A stretch of DNA of 39,945 nucleotides. Origin: an uncultured Roseiflexaceae bacterium (lineage in GTDB: Bacteria > Chloroflexota > Chloroflexia > Chloroflexales > Roseiflexaceae). The notes under the pieces are model-generated. The model saw nothing but the letters and a program-made list of their open reading frames with translations, did not search any database and was not told where the DNA came from. The DNA lies in assembly GCA_937974195.1 (NCBI GenBank), contig CALJIC010000193.1, positions 1 to 39,945 of the forward strand, in the 5' to 3' direction. The first letter of the stretch is position 1. Every line of letters starts with the position of its first letter. A program made the position numbers and the translations under genes. Of this stretch, positions 7,365 to 16,253 are shown one piece after another.

Positions 7365-10300
7365 TCATGCCCCGTGCCCCGGCCGCTCTTCCACCGGCCG
7401 CGCGTCGCGGGTATCGGTGCCGTTGGCGTGGCCGTTGATGCCGTTGGGCAGCGGGGCGTGCCCATCGGCGGGCGCGGCCAGCACCGGGAGCGGCGCCGGG
7501 GCGGGCGTGGCGAGCGGCGGCAGCTCCTCCTCTTCTTCGTAGCCGAAGATGCGGCGGAAGAAGGCCGTCACCCGCTCGGTGAACGACTCCATGAGGCTGT
7601 AGGCCGTCGGCACCACCAGCAGCGTCAGCAGCATCGAGGTCAGCAGGCCGCCGATCAGCGCGGTGGCCAGGCCCTTGCGGAACTCGCCGCCCTCGCCGGT
7701 GCCGATGATGTGGATGCCGAGCGCCACCGGCAGCGAGCCGGCGACGATCGCCAGGGTCGTCATCAGGATCGGGCGCAGGCGGATGGCGCCGGCCAGCTCG
7801 AGCGCGCTGTGCTTCGGCAGCCCGGCGCGCCGCAGGCGGTTGGTGAAGTCCACCAGCAGGATGGAGTTCTTCACCACCAGGCCGAGCAGCATGATCAGGC
7901 CGATCATGCCGGTGATATCCAGCGGGAGGCCGACCAGCCGCAGCGCGAGGAAGGCGCCGATGAAGCTGAACGGCATGGCCACCATGATCACCAGCGGCTG
8001 GGTGAACGAGCCGAACTGCGAGGCCAGCACCATATAGACGAACAGCACCGACAGGCCCATCGCTATGAACAGCCCCTCGAAGCCCTCCGTCGTCTGCTCC
8101 GACATGCCGGTGAAGTTAGTCTCCACGTCGGCCGGGAGGCCGAGGGCGTCGAGGCGCGCCTGGACGTCCTGCTGGGCCTCGCTGAGGTTGCGGCCCGCCA
8201 CCAGGTTCGCGCCGATGATCACCTGGTTCAGCCGGTCGTAGCGCCGGATCGCGGTGGGGCCGGAGGCCAGCTCGACGGTGCCGAGCGCCGTGAGCGGCAC
8301 CGGGCCGGACCTGGTCGGGATGATGATGTTGCGCAGCGACTCAGGGCTCGTGCGGTCCTCGGGGCTCAGGCGCACGACGACGTCCGCTTCCTGGTTGCCC
8401 TGGCGCAGCACCGTGGCGGTCTCGCCGTTGATCAGCGCCCGCACCGAGCTGGCGATCTCGTTGTTGGTGATGCCGAGCTCGCCGATGCGCTTCGGGTCGG
8501 CCCGGAAGCGCAGCTCGGGCTTGCCGGGCTTGACGTTGGTGTCGATGTCCACCAGGCCGGGCACCTGCGCCATCTCCTGCTGGATCTGGGCGACCAGCGG
8601 GGCGATCTCCTCCGGCGAGCGGGTGGTCTGCAGGCTGAGCTGCAGCTGGCGGCCGGTGACGGCGGTGGAGGTCATCCCGCCGATCGACGGCAGGGTGACG
8701 GTCAGGTTGGGGAGGAACGCCAGCTGCGGGCGCAGGCGGCGCTCGACATCCCGGCTCAGCGCGCCCTCCCTGAGGCCCACGAAGATCTCGGCGCGCTCCG
8801 CGCTGCCGGTGCCGCCGACGTTGCTGATCACATTCTCCACGCCCGGGTCGCTCAGCAGGATCTGCTCGGCCTGCCTGGCCAGGCGGTCGGTCTCGCTGAG
8901 CGCCGCGCCGGCCGGCAGCTCGTAGCCGATGTAGATCTCGTTGGGCTCCTCATCCGGGAAGAATTGGAACTTGAGGCCCGTGGCCACGTACACGCTGGCG
9001 GCGAGCACGAGCACGGCCACGCCGACGACCATCAGCCGCCGCCTGGTGCTCGCGAGGCTCCAGGCCAGCAGCTGCTCGTAGGCGCGGCCGAGCGCCCCGG
9101 GGTCCTCGGTGGCCTCGTGGATCAGCGAGGCGTCCTGCTCGTTGCCGGCCGAGCGCAGGCGGGCCACCGCCTCGGCGATCTCGGGCCGGTGCGAGTGGGC
9201 CTCGTCGTGCGGGTGCGCCTGCGCCTTCTGGCGGCGGAACAGGTTGGCCGAGAGCATCGGCGCGAACATGAACGCCTCGACCAGCGAGAGCAGGATGGCG
9301 ATGGCGATCGTGATGCCGAACGACTTGAAGATGATGCCGGTGGTGCCGGAGGTGAAGGTGACCGGCACGAACACCGCCACCACCGTGAAGGTCATCGCCA
9401 GCACCGAGAGCGCCACCTCGGCGGTGCCCTTGCTGGCGGCGACGCGGGGCGACTCGCCGCGCTCGGTGTGGCGGAAGATGTTCTCGCGCACCACGATCGC
9501 GTCGTCGATCACCAGGCCGACGCACAGCGCCAGGGCGAGCAGCGTGATCAGGTTGATGCTCAGCCCGAAGAGCGGCATGATCGCGAAGGTGCCGATCAGG
9601 ATCACCGGCAGGCCGGCCATCGTCACCAGCGTGTTCCGGTCGCGGATGAAGGTGAGCACCACCAGCAGGCCCACCGACAGCACCAGCACCAGCACCTTGT
9701 CGACTTGCACCCCGAGCGCGGGCAGGACGCCGAGGCCGACGACGGCGATCAGGGCCGGCGCCGCAACGGTGTACAGCACGTTGCGCCAGCCGCTGAAGAA
9801 CAGCATCACCACCAGCAGCGCCGCGACGGCGGCGAACACCAGCTCCTCGAGCGAGCTGATCGTCGAGGCGGTGACGGCGGTGGACGAGTCGCGCGGGATG
9901 ACGAAGGTGAGGTCGGTCCGGGTGGCGGCGATCTCCTCCAGCTCGGCCTTGACGTTGTTCGCCACGGCGACGGTGTTCGCGCCGGTCTGCTTGCGGATGT
10001 CGACGATGATCGCGTCCTGGCCGTCCAGGCGGGTGTAGCTGTTGCGCTCGGCCACGCCGTCCTCGACGGTGGCGACGTCGCCGATGCGGTAGTTGGTGCC
10101 GGTGATCTGGATGTTGGCGATGTCCTCGGGCGTCTGGAGCAGGCTCGGCGCGCGCAGGCTGATGTCCTGGCCGTTCGAGCTGATGCTGCCCAGGCCGAGG
10201 TTGGCGTTGGCGGTCTGCAGCGCGAGGCTGATCTGCGCCGGGAGGATGCCGTAGGCGCGCAGCTTCTCGAGGTCCATCAGGACGTTGATCTGGCGCACCT

Positions 10301-10877
10301 CACCGCCGGAGACGGTGGCCGAGCCGACGCCCTGGGCGCGCTGCAGGCGCGGCAGGATCTCGTCCTCGATCTGGCGGCGCAGCTCGAGCGGTGACTGGCC
10401 GGCCGTGCCGGCGAAGGCCACCGAGAGCATCGGCAGGGCGTTCGGGTCGAACTTCTGCACCACCGGCTCGCGGATGTCGCGCGGGAGCGTCGGGCGCACA
10501 GCGTTGATCTTCTCGCGCACGTCCTGGTCGGCGCGGTTCACATCGGTGCCCTCGACGAACTCGAGGATGATCACCGCCAGCCCCTCGCTGGAGGTGGAGG
10601 TGATGTGGTCGATGCCCTCGATCGTGTTGACCGCGTCCTCGATCGGCTTGGCCACCTGCTCGGCGACGCTCTCGGGGCCGGCGCCGGGGTAGGGGATGGA
10701 AACTGCGATCACCGGGATCTCGATGTCCGGCAGCAGGTTGACCGGCAGCGTCCGGAAGGACAAGATGCCGAAGGTGATCGTCAGCAGCATCAGCATGGTC
10801 ACGAAGACCGGCTGGCGGATCGCCGTATCGGCGATCGGCATGCCGTTCAAAGGCTCTTGTCTAGTGCGTATCGCCAT
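7365..10877 (-). CDS. RND efflux transporter (HAE1/AcrB family)
   Basis: A 1170-residue proton-driven exporter of the hydrophobe/amphiphile RND family in the cytoplasmic membrane. It begins IADTAIRQPVFVTMLMLL, typical of the family's first helix. Two large porter regions and two groups of membrane helices follow. GLVIDDAIVVRENI carries the Asp pair of the proton relay. Duplicated halves are visible (VKNSILLVDFTNRLRR in the second). The central cytoplasmic linker is expanded and includes a His-rich patch (HPHDEAHSH) near residue 560. The C-terminus carries an acidic and then Pro/Ala-rich tail of about 70 residues. Together these make it about 130 residues longer than AcrB. The start has GGGAG six bases upstream. 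It is divergent from the TetR gene, which probably represses it. Confidence 0.95.
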   Translation of the reverse strand: MAIRTRQEPLNGMPIADTAIRQPVFVTMLMLLTITFGILSFRTLPVNLLPDIEIPVIAVSIPYPGAGPESVAEQVAKPIEDAVNTIEGIDHITSTSSEGLAVIILEFVEGTDVNRADQDVREKINAVRPTLPRDIREPVVQKFDPNALPMLSVAFAGTAGQSPLELRRQIEDEILPRLQRAQGVGSATVSGGEVRQINVLMDLEKLRAYGILPAQISLALQTANANLGLGSISSNGQDISLRAPSLLQTPEDIANIQITGTNYRIGDVATVEDGVAERNSYTRLDGQDAIIVDIRKQTGANTVAVANNVKAELEEIAATRTDLTFVIPRDSSTAVTASTISSLEELVFAAVAALLVVMLFFSGWRNVLYTVAAPALIAVVGLGVLPALGVQVDKVLVLVLSVGLLVVLTFIRDRNTLVTMAGLPVILIGTFAIMPLFGLSINLITLLALALCVGLVIDDAIVVRENIFRHTERGESPRVAASKGTAEVALSVLAMTFTVVAVFVPVTFTSGTTGIIFKSFGITIAIAILLSLVEAFMFAPMLSANLFRRQKAQAHPHDEAHSHRPEIAEAVARLRSAGNEQDASLIHEATEDPGALGRAYEQLLAWSLASTRRRLMVVGVAVLVLAASVYVATGLKFQFFPDEEPNEIYIGYELPAGAALSETDRLARQAEQILLSDPGVENVISNVGGTGSAERAEIFVGLREGALSRDVERRLRPQLAFLPNLTVTLPSIGGMTSTAVTGRQLQLSLQTTRSPEEIAPLVAQIQQEMAQVPGLVDIDTNVKPGKPELRFRADPKRIGELGITNNEIASSVRALINGETATVLRQGNQEADVVVRLSPEDRTSPESLRNIIIPTRSGPVPLTALGTVELASGPTAIRRYDRLNQVIIGANLVAGRNLSEAQQDVQARLDALGLPADVETNFTGMSEQTTEGFEGLFIAMGLSVLFVYMVLASQFGSFTQPLVIMVAMPFSFIGAFLALRLVGLPLDITGMIGLIMLLGLVVKNSILLVDFTNRLRRAGLPKHSALELAGAIRLRPILMTTLAIVAGSLPVALGIHIIGTGEGGEFRKGLATALIGGLLTSMLLTLLVVPTAYSLMESFTERVTAFFRRIFGYEEEEELPPLATPAPAPLPVLAAPADGHAPLPNGINGHANGTDTRDARPVEERPGHGA

Positions 10878-10940
10878 GCGTTTCTCCCGCTCCTTCTAGG
10901 GTGGCGGTGTTGTGTTGCAGCAGTCAGAACTGATAGCGTA

Positions 10941-10969
10941 TTGCTTTGTGAAATACTCTACAGTATAAT
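10941..10969 (+). promoter_or_regulatory. Promoter for the TetR gene
   Basis: TTGCTT (10941-10946) and TATAAT (10964-10969) are separated by 17 bases, a strong sigma-70-type promoter reading towards the TetR gene. It is unusually AT-rich for this window. Confidence 0.75.
10953..10966. promoter_or_regulatory. Candidate TetR-family operator
   Basis: ATACT-CTAC-AGTAT is a perfect 5-bp inverted repeat (10953-10957 / 10962-10966) lying across the -10 region of the plus-strand promoter. It also overlaps a minus-strand TATACT (10967-10962), which has TTGTCC 19 bases upstream (10992-10987) and could serve the pump gene. One site could therefore control both divergent genes. Binding is inferred from position only. 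Confidence 0.5.
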
Positions 10970-11061
10970 GACTTAACGCGCAAGTAGGACAAGGGATGTA
11001 TTCGCCGAGTAGTACCCTGCGCGTACAGGCGGATGCCACTGATACGAAAAGGGGAGACGGA

Positions 11062-11661
11062 ATGGCCGGCACGCTGCGCGAGCGGCGCAGGCAGATGCTG
11101 CGCGACGAGATACTGCAGGCTGCTCAGGCGCTGATCGTCGAGAAGGGCTACGGCGCCATGTCGATGGATGAGCTGGCTGCTGTCGTCGGCATCTCCAAGC
11201 CCACGTTATACGACTACTTTCCGAGCAAGGGTGCGCTGGTCGTGGCGGCGGCGACGCACGAGATGCGGCAGCTGATCGATCTGCTGGAGGAGCAGCCGGC
11301 TGGCCAGACGCCGCTGGAGCGTTTGACGCTGGTGCTGCGGGAGATGTTGCAGCGCCACATGCGCATGCAGACGATGGGGATCGGCCCGTGGCCGGAGATC
11401 TTCCGCCTGCTGTGCGAGAACGAGGAGGCGCTGGCCTACATGGAGCGCATCGACCGCGACATCGTCGCGCAGGTGCAGGCGGGGATCGCGGTCGGGCAGA
11501 TCGACGCCTCGCTGGACCCGGCGGCGATCGTGCACGCCTTCTACGGGCTGATGGCGGCGATGCCGAAGCTGCGGCTGAGCTCGATCGAGATGAGCGACCC
11601 GCAGCGCACGGCGGACGGACTGGTGGAGATCTTCGTGCGGGGCGTGAGCGCGCCCAAGTGA
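11062..11661 (+). CDS. TetR/AcrR family transcriptional regulator
   Basis: A 199-residue repressor. Residues about 10-60 form the TetR helix-turn-helix domain (AAQALIVEKGYGAMSMDELAAVVGISKPTLYDYFPSKGAL in the usual register). The rest is an all-helical ligand-binding and dimerisation domain. I chose the ATG at 11062 because AGGGGAG lies just upstream; an in-frame ATG at 10996 would add 22 residues before the DNA-binding domain and has poor spacing. It is divergent from the RND pump and shares a short AT-rich promoter region with it, the classic arrangement for a local efflux repressor. The inducer is unknown. Confidence 0.93.
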   Translation: MAGTLRERRRQMLRDEILQAAQALIVEKGYGAMSMDELAAVVGISKPTLYDYFPSKGALVVAAATHEMRQLIDLLEEQPAGQTPLERLTLVLREMLQRHMRMQTMGIGPWPEIFRLLCENEEALAYMERIDRDIVAQVQAGIAVGQIDASLDPAAIVHAFYGLMAAMPKLRLSSIEMSDPQRTADGLVEIFVRGVSAPK

Positions 11662-11676
11662 CGTGTGGCGCGCCAA

Positions 11677-11710
11677 AAGGCGAGCGGGCGGCGCGCCGCC
11701 CGCTCGCCTT
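11677..11710. terminator. 34-base palindromic bidirectional terminator
   Basis: 11677-11710 is a perfect palindrome (16-bp stem). It lies between the stops of the TetR gene and the minus-strand TIM-barrel gene. On the minus strand it is followed by TTTT, so it best fits termination of the latter gene. Confidence 0.75.
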
Positions 11711-11725
11711 GGCTCTTGGCTACGG

Positions 11726-12481
11726 TCAGGCGCGGCCGAGGCCCCGCAGGTACTCGAGGCTCATGCGCACGCTCTCGAGGGCCGGGCGCTCGCAGCGGTC
11801 CTGCTCGACGATGAACCACTCGGCGCCGGCGGTCTCAGCGGCGGCGATCACGCCGGGGATGTCGAGCGTGCCGTGGCCGACCTCGGCAAAGACCCGGCTG
11901 CCCTCCTTCATGTCCTTGAGGTGGACGAGCGGCACGCGGCCGCTGAACTCGCCGATCAGCGCCGCCGGGTCGAATCCGGCGTAGGCCGCCCAGTAGATGT
12001 CGATCTCGAACTTGACCAGCGCCGGGTCGGTGGCGTCGCGCATCGCGTGCAGGCCGGTGGTGTCGCCGAAGCGCGTCAGCTCGAAGTCGTGGTGGTGGTA
12101 GCAGAGCTGCAGGCCCTGCGCCTGGGCGGCGCGCCCGATCTCGTTGAGCTTGGCGCCGAGGCTGCGGTAGGCCTCGACGCTCGAGCGGCGCTCCGGCGGC
12201 AGCCAGGGCACGATCAGGAAGCGCCCGCCGAGGATCTGCAGCTCCTCGATCGCTGCCGCAAGCTCCCCCTCGAGCCGCTCGATCGGCACGTGGGCGCCCG
12301 AGACCTTCAGCCCGAGCGCGTCGAGCTCCGCGCGCAGCTCGCGCGGCGACAGCCCTCCGAGCCCCGCCAGCTCCACTGCGCCGTAGCCCATCTCGGCCAC
12401 GGCGCGCAGCGTCCCCTTGAAGTCCTTCTGTGCCTCATCGCGCAGCGTATACATCTGCAGGGCGATCGGGTTCGTAGCCAT
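11726..12481 (-). CDS. Sugar phosphate isomerase/epimerase-like TIM barrel
   Basis: A 251-residue protein of the xylose-isomerase-like TIM-barrel superfamily (AP endonuclease 2 fold). Members isomerise or epimerise sugars and inositol derivatives. It begins PIALQMYTLRDEAQKDFKGTL, a common start for this family. It contains YHHHDFEL, a typical metal/active-site segment, followed by VKFEIDIYWAAYAG and VPLVHLKDMKEG, the usual acidic and His ligands. AAAGGAG lies six bases before the ATG. Downstream is a palindromic terminator; upstream is the GH13-like gene, 225 bases away. Proteins like this often partner Gfo/Idh dehydrogenases, of which there are four in this window. Substrate unknown. Confidence 0.85.
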   Translation of the reverse strand: MATNPIALQMYTLRDEAQKDFKGTLRAVAEMGYGAVELAGLGGLSPRELRAELDALGLKVSGAHVPIERLEGELAAAIEELQILGGRFLIVPWLPPERRSSVEAYRSLGAKLNEIGRAAQAQGLQLCYHHHDFELTRFGDTTGLHAMRDATDPALVKFEIDIYWAAYAGFDPAALIGEFSGRVPLVHLKDMKEGSRVFAEVGHGTLDIPGVIAAAETAGAEWFIVEQDRCERPALESVRMSLEYLRGLGRA

Positions 12482-12546
12482 ATCGTGCTCCTTTGTGAGC
12501 GGAAGGCGCGGAGGGCCTGTCCCACCGCGTGATCGGCAGCGCCCAT

Positions 12547-12577
12547 ATGGTTTATCACTTCCAGCGGTTTGTCAAAC
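12547..12577 (-). promoter_or_regulatory. Possible promoter/operator before the TIM-barrel gene
   Basis: On the minus strand TTGACA (12575-12570) is followed, 17-18 bases on, by AACCAT/ACCATA, a poor -10. The -35 lies inside the palindrome GTTTGTCAAAC (12567-12577). A regulator binding there would block the promoter. The -10 is weak, so confidence is low. Confidence 0.35.
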
Positions 12578-12706
12578 GTCCGCGGTGGCCTCGTCCCCGC
12601 GCCTGCTCGCCTGACGGCAGTGATGCGGTCGCGCCGCCCGCTCTTCTCCTTCCGGAGTGGTCTGGCGGGAGACCCCACCGCGCGGGGGCTGCCGGCAGGG
12701 CGGCGC

Positions 12707-14908
12707 CTAGGTGGCCAGAGCGGCCTGCTGTCCGGCCGCAGCCGTGCGGCTGGGCGGCGAGGCCGACGGGCGCAGGGTGAGCGCGTAGGCGCCGAACGGC
12801 TCAAGGGTCAGCCGCAGCTGGCGCAGCGCATCGCGGCCCCACGTGTGGCGGCCCTCCTCGCACCACCGCTCCCCGCTGAGGATATCCACGACGTGGAACT
12901 CCCCCTCCGCCAGCCCGAGCGCCTCGACCGGCACTCCCAGCGTTACCGTGTGGCGGTGCGGCCCGACGTTGAGCAGGCCGATCACGGCGTCGTCTTCGAA
13001 CTGGCGCAGCACGGTGAAGACCTGCTGGCTGCTGCAGGTGACGGCGTCGTAGCTGACGGCGCCGCGACGCAAGGCAGCGGAGCCGGCGCGGGCCGCGAGC
13101 AGGTCGGTGAGGAAGGGCTCCTCGCCCTGCTCCTGGCCGCAGTGGATCATCGGGACGAAGCCGCACAGCATGAGCCCGGCCAGCAGGAGGCGGCTGATGC
13201 GCGAGCCGCGCAGCCCGTCGGCCAGCGGGTTGAGCAGGTGGGTCAGGGAGCTCTCTGTGTAGCAGATCCGGACGGCGCCCTCGGGCAGCGCGCCGATGTG
13301 GTCGGCGAGCCACTGCGCGAGCTCGGCCGGCGTGAGGCGCGTGAGGCCGAGGTGGAAGAACATGTGGTGCGCCAGCTCGTCGATCGAGGCGTCCTGTCGC
13401 TCGGCGCAGGCCGGCCCGCCCAGCGCGCCGATGACCGCGGCCTCCGGTCGCTCGGCGCGGGCGGCGGCGCGCAGCTGCTCGATGAACGCCAGGTACCCGA
13501 GCGTGCCGGCGCTGGCGTGGTAGGGCACATCGCGCGACCAGTTGGGGCGCGGCACGCGCGGCGGCGAGACGCGGAACCCGTCCAGCTGGAAGTCGCGCAG
13601 GAGCGCCAGGGCGACGCCGGCGAGGAACTCGCGCAGCGGCTGCTGGGCCCAGTCGAAGGGGACGATCTGCTCCGGGCCGTCGACGCGCGCCAGCCGGCCC
13701 TGCTCGTCGCGGCAGAACCACTCCGGGTGGGCGGCGATGTGCGGCGAGCTCGGCGCGCAGCCCGCGAGCGGGAGGTCGACGATCACGCGCATGCCGTGCG
13801 CGTGCGCCGCTTCCACCAGCTGCCGCAGGTCGTCCGGGCCGCCGATCGCCGGGTCGAGCCGCTCGAAGTTGTGCACGGCGGCCGGGCCGGGGAGGTCGCG
13901 GTTGCCGTCCCAGAGGCGCCCGGCGCCGGCGCCGTACTCCCAGATCGGCAGGAGGCAGAGCGCGGTGATCCCCATGGCGGCCAGGTGCGGGAGCGCGGCC
14001 GTGAGCCCTGCGAGGCCGCCGTGCTGCGCCGGGTGGACTTCGTAGAGGGCCGCGTCGGGCAGCCAGGCCGGCGAGGGAGCGACCGCCCAGGCGCCGCCGG
14101 CGAGGCTGTGGGTGCGCCGGAACGCGCCCATGGCGAGCGACCAGGGCTCGTGGAGCAGCAGGATGTGCTGTGTCTCGGCGGTCAGCTCCGCGTCCGCGCC
14201 CAGCCAGCCGGCGAGATCGACCTGGTGGGCAACCGACACCGCTTCCCCGTTCCCGTCCACCTGGGGCAGCGCCGTCTCGCCCACGCTGTGGTACCAGCAG
14301 AGGAGCGCCTCGCCGCCCGATTCCTCGTGGAGCGCCATGAGCCCGGCGGCCGCGGTGGGGCTGGGCTCGAACGCCTGGTCCGCGCGGAGGCCGGGGGCGA
14401 AGTAGCGCCGCGGCAGGACGCCAGCGCGCTGCTCCGCCGCGACCGTGAGCGGAACGCGCGGGCGCACGCTGTTGCCGGGCGCGTCGAAGCGCCCGCTCTC
14501 GAGCGAGCCGACCCGCAGCCAGGGCAGCACCATGCGGACGCCGCGCAGCTGCAGCGGGTCCTCGCCGACGTTCACCACCGTCACGCGGCGGGCGATCCAC
14601 GTGCCGGTGATGCGGTAGCGGTCGTAGACCATCAGCGGGCCGATGCCGCTGATAATCGTCACGTGGGCGGCGCCGTCGCGCTCCTCCGCCGTATGGCGCA
14701 GGAAGCGCACGAGCATGCGCTCCGAAAGCCAGCCGCGCTCCCCGACGCAGACGTCGACCGAGGGGCGCGGGCCGCCATAGCCGGCGAGGTTCGGGCCGGC
14801 CGCGCGCCGCAGCACACGCAGCCCGCCGTCGTCGCGGGAGAAGGCGAGGGTCAGCTCGTCCGTCTCGACGGTGAGCAGCTCGCGCGACTGGCTGATAGTC
14901 AGGCCCAT
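12707..14908 (-). CDS. GH13-like protein lacking catalytic residues
   Basis: A 733-residue cytosolic-looking protein. Residues 1-290 are a beta-rich N-terminal domain, about 300-620 an alpha-amylase (GH13) type barrel, and the remainder a C-terminal beta domain. The GH13 conserved regions can be followed, but the active site is gone. Region I reads VIVDLPLAGCAPSS, with the usual Asn and His missing. Region II reads DGFRVSPPRVP, with S448 where the nucleophile Asp belongs. Region III reads VIGALGG, with A495 where the acid/base Glu is expected. Region IV reads YTESSLTHLL, with SL at 554-555 instead of His-Asp. A carbohydrate-binding, scaffolding or regulatory role is more likely than hydrolysis. 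The start lacks a strong ribosome binding site. Confidence 0.75.
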   Translation of the reverse strand: MGLTISQSRELLTVETDELTLAFSRDDGGLRVLRRAAGPNLAGYGGPRPSVDVCVGERGWLSERMLVRFLRHTAEERDGAAHVTIISGIGPLMVYDRYRITGTWIARRVTVVNVGEDPLQLRGVRMVLPWLRVGSLESGRFDAPGNSVRPRVPLTVAAEQRAGVLPRRYFAPGLRADQAFEPSPTAAAGLMALHEESGGEALLCWYHSVGETALPQVDGNGEAVSVAHQVDLAGWLGADAELTAETQHILLLHEPWSLAMGAFRRTHSLAGGAWAVAPSPAWLPDAALYEVHPAQHGGLAGLTAALPHLAAMGITALCLLPIWEYGAGAGRLWDGNRDLPGPAAVHNFERLDPAIGGPDDLRQLVEAAHAHGMRVIVDLPLAGCAPSSPHIAAHPEWFCRDEQGRLARVDGPEQIVPFDWAQQPLREFLAGVALALLRDFQLDGFRVSPPRVPRPNWSRDVPYHASAGTLGYLAFIEQLRAAARAERPEAAVIGALGGPACAERQDASIDELAHHMFFHLGLTRLTPAELAQWLADHIGALPEGAVRICYTESSLTHLLNPLADGLRGSRISRLLLAGLMLCGFVPMIHCGQEQGEEPFLTDLLAARAGSAALRRGAVSYDAVTCSSQQVFTVLRQFEDDAVIGLLNVGPHRHTVTLGVPVEALGLAEGEFHVVDILSGERWCEEGRHTWGRDALRQLRLTLEPFGAYALTLRPSASPPSRTAAAGQQAALAT

Positions 14909-14976
14909 AGGTCCCAGAGCTCTCCAGACAGAGTTGGTGGATACGTCCTACGTCGCTCCACACCTGTGATCCGGAA

Positions 14977-15025
14977 AGGGTGTGTGCGGGCGCAGCGGCG
15001 GAACGGCCACACCCACACACACCCT
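14977..15025 (-). terminator. Hairpin after the polyprenyl synthase gene
   Basis: Arms 14977-14986 and 15016-15025 (AGGGTGTGTG / CACACACCCT) pair perfectly, with three further G-C pairs after one mismatch. Downstream on the minus strand is a short TT run. It separates the polyprenyl synthase gene from the GH13-like gene. Confidence 0.5.
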
Positions 15026-15039
15026 ACCGCTCGTGTCAG

Positions 15040-15975
15040 CTAGGGCCGGATGCTTTCGGCGATGTGCGCGAGCGCCTCGCGCGCGGGGCCCGGCGGAAGG
15101 CCGCTGAGATGGCCGGCGGCCTGGGCCGCGAACCGGCGCGCGTCCTCCCAGGCGCGCGCATCTCCGCCCCGGCGGCGCACATCGTCGAGCACCGCGGCCG
15201 CTCGCTCGCTGTCCAGCGGCTCGTCGAGCGCCTCCTGCAGATGCGGGGCGCCGGCGTCGGCCGCGTAGATCAGCGGGAGCGTGATCACCCCGGCGCGCAG
15301 CGCCAGCCCGCCCTCCTGGTAGTCGCGGGCGTCGTCGGCGATCTGCAGCGCCAGCCCCAGGTCGAACCCGAAGCGCCCGAGCGCCTCGATCTGCTCCTCG
15401 GCGAGCCCGGCGCAGACCCCGCCCGAGCGGGCCGAGGCGTCGAGCAGCGCGGCGGTGGCGCAGCCGGCCCGGTAGAGGTACTGCTCGCGCGCGACCTCGA
15501 GCGGGGCGAGGGCGGTGACCGGCGCCATCTGCCCCTCGCAGATGGCCATGACGCTGCGGGCGTAGGCGGCGATGATGCGCGGGTCGGGCGCGAGCGACAT
15601 CTCGGCCGAGGCGAGCGCGAACAGGTAGTCGCCGACCATCAGGGCCGCGCTCCCGTTCCAGTGGGCGGAGGCGGCCACCGTGCCGCGCCGGCGCTCGGCC
15701 TCGTCCACCAGCTCGTCGTGGACGCTGGCGGCGGCGTGGATGATCGCGGCGGTCGCCGCGGCGTGGGCGGCGTCCGACTGGCGGGCTTCGCCGCGGTCAT
15801 GGCCGAGGCGGGCGGCCAGCAGCACGATAGCGGCGTAGAGCCGGCCGCGCTCGGTGCCGAGGTGGCGACCGGCGACACGTGCGACGACCGGGCGGGCGGC
15901 GATGCGCTCTGCGATGATCCGGTCGACTCGCTCTAGCTCAGGGATCAGGTCGGGCGGGATGGGCGCCTGGGTCAT
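15040..15975 (-). CDS. Polyprenyl (trans-isoprenyl) diphosphate synthase
   Basis: A 311-residue all-helical prenyltransferase that would extend allylic diphosphates with isopentenyl diphosphate, for quinone side chains or carotenoids. I chose the ATG at 15975: the longer frame adds 48 residues without family similarity, and a promoter lies at 16025-16053, inside that extension. The second aspartate-rich motif is intact (D214, D215, D218 in ADDARD). The first reads HDELVDE (86-92), so the usual DDxxD is DExxD (D87, E88, D91). Downstream RRRG is conserved. The Glu substitution is conservative and activity is plausible. Product length cannot be predicted with confidence. Confidence 0.85.
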   Translation of the reverse strand: MTQAPIPPDLIPELERVDRIIAERIAARPVVARVAGRHLGTERGRLYAAIVLLAARLGHDRGEARQSDAAHAAATAAIIHAAASVHDELVDEAERRRGTVAASAHWNGSAALMVGDYLFALASAEMSLAPDPRIIAAYARSVMAICEGQMAPVTALAPLEVAREQYLYRAGCATAALLDASARSGGVCAGLAEEQIEALGRFGFDLGLALQIADDARDYQEGGLALRAGVITLPLIYAADAGAPHLQEALDEPLDSERAAAVLDDVRRRGGDARAWEDARRFAAQAAGHLSGLPPGPAREALAHIAESIRP

Positions 15976-16024
15976 AGCTGTTCTCTGTGGGCCGCAGTTC
16001 GCGCCTGTGGGCGCTCGTGACGAG

Positions 16025-16053
16025 AGCATACTTGATGCGCTGGGCGCTGTCAA
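16025..16053 (-). promoter_or_regulatory. Promoter for the polyprenyl synthase gene
   Basis: On the minus strand TTGACA (16053-16048) and TATGCT (16030-16025) are separated by exactly 17 bases. Transcription would begin about 45 bases before the ATG at 15975. Confidence 0.75.
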
Positions 16054-16253
16054 ACACTGCGCCCGTGGCCGGCGTCCAGCGCTCATCAGCTCCTCATCTG
16101 CGCCGGGCGACGCAGGCACACGTCCTGTTAGATACCATGTGCGAGCGGTGGGGAACGAGCGGCTGCCGGCGGGGTCAGCGATTCGGACAACCGCTCGCGG
16201 CGGAAAAGTGGTACTCTGCCAGACACACGTTTCGATGCAACTGTGAGGGCTTC

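Noticed and set aside
15976..16119. 48-residue N-terminal extension of the polyprenyl synthase
   Set aside because: It crosses the predicted promoter at 16025-16053 and has no family similarity.
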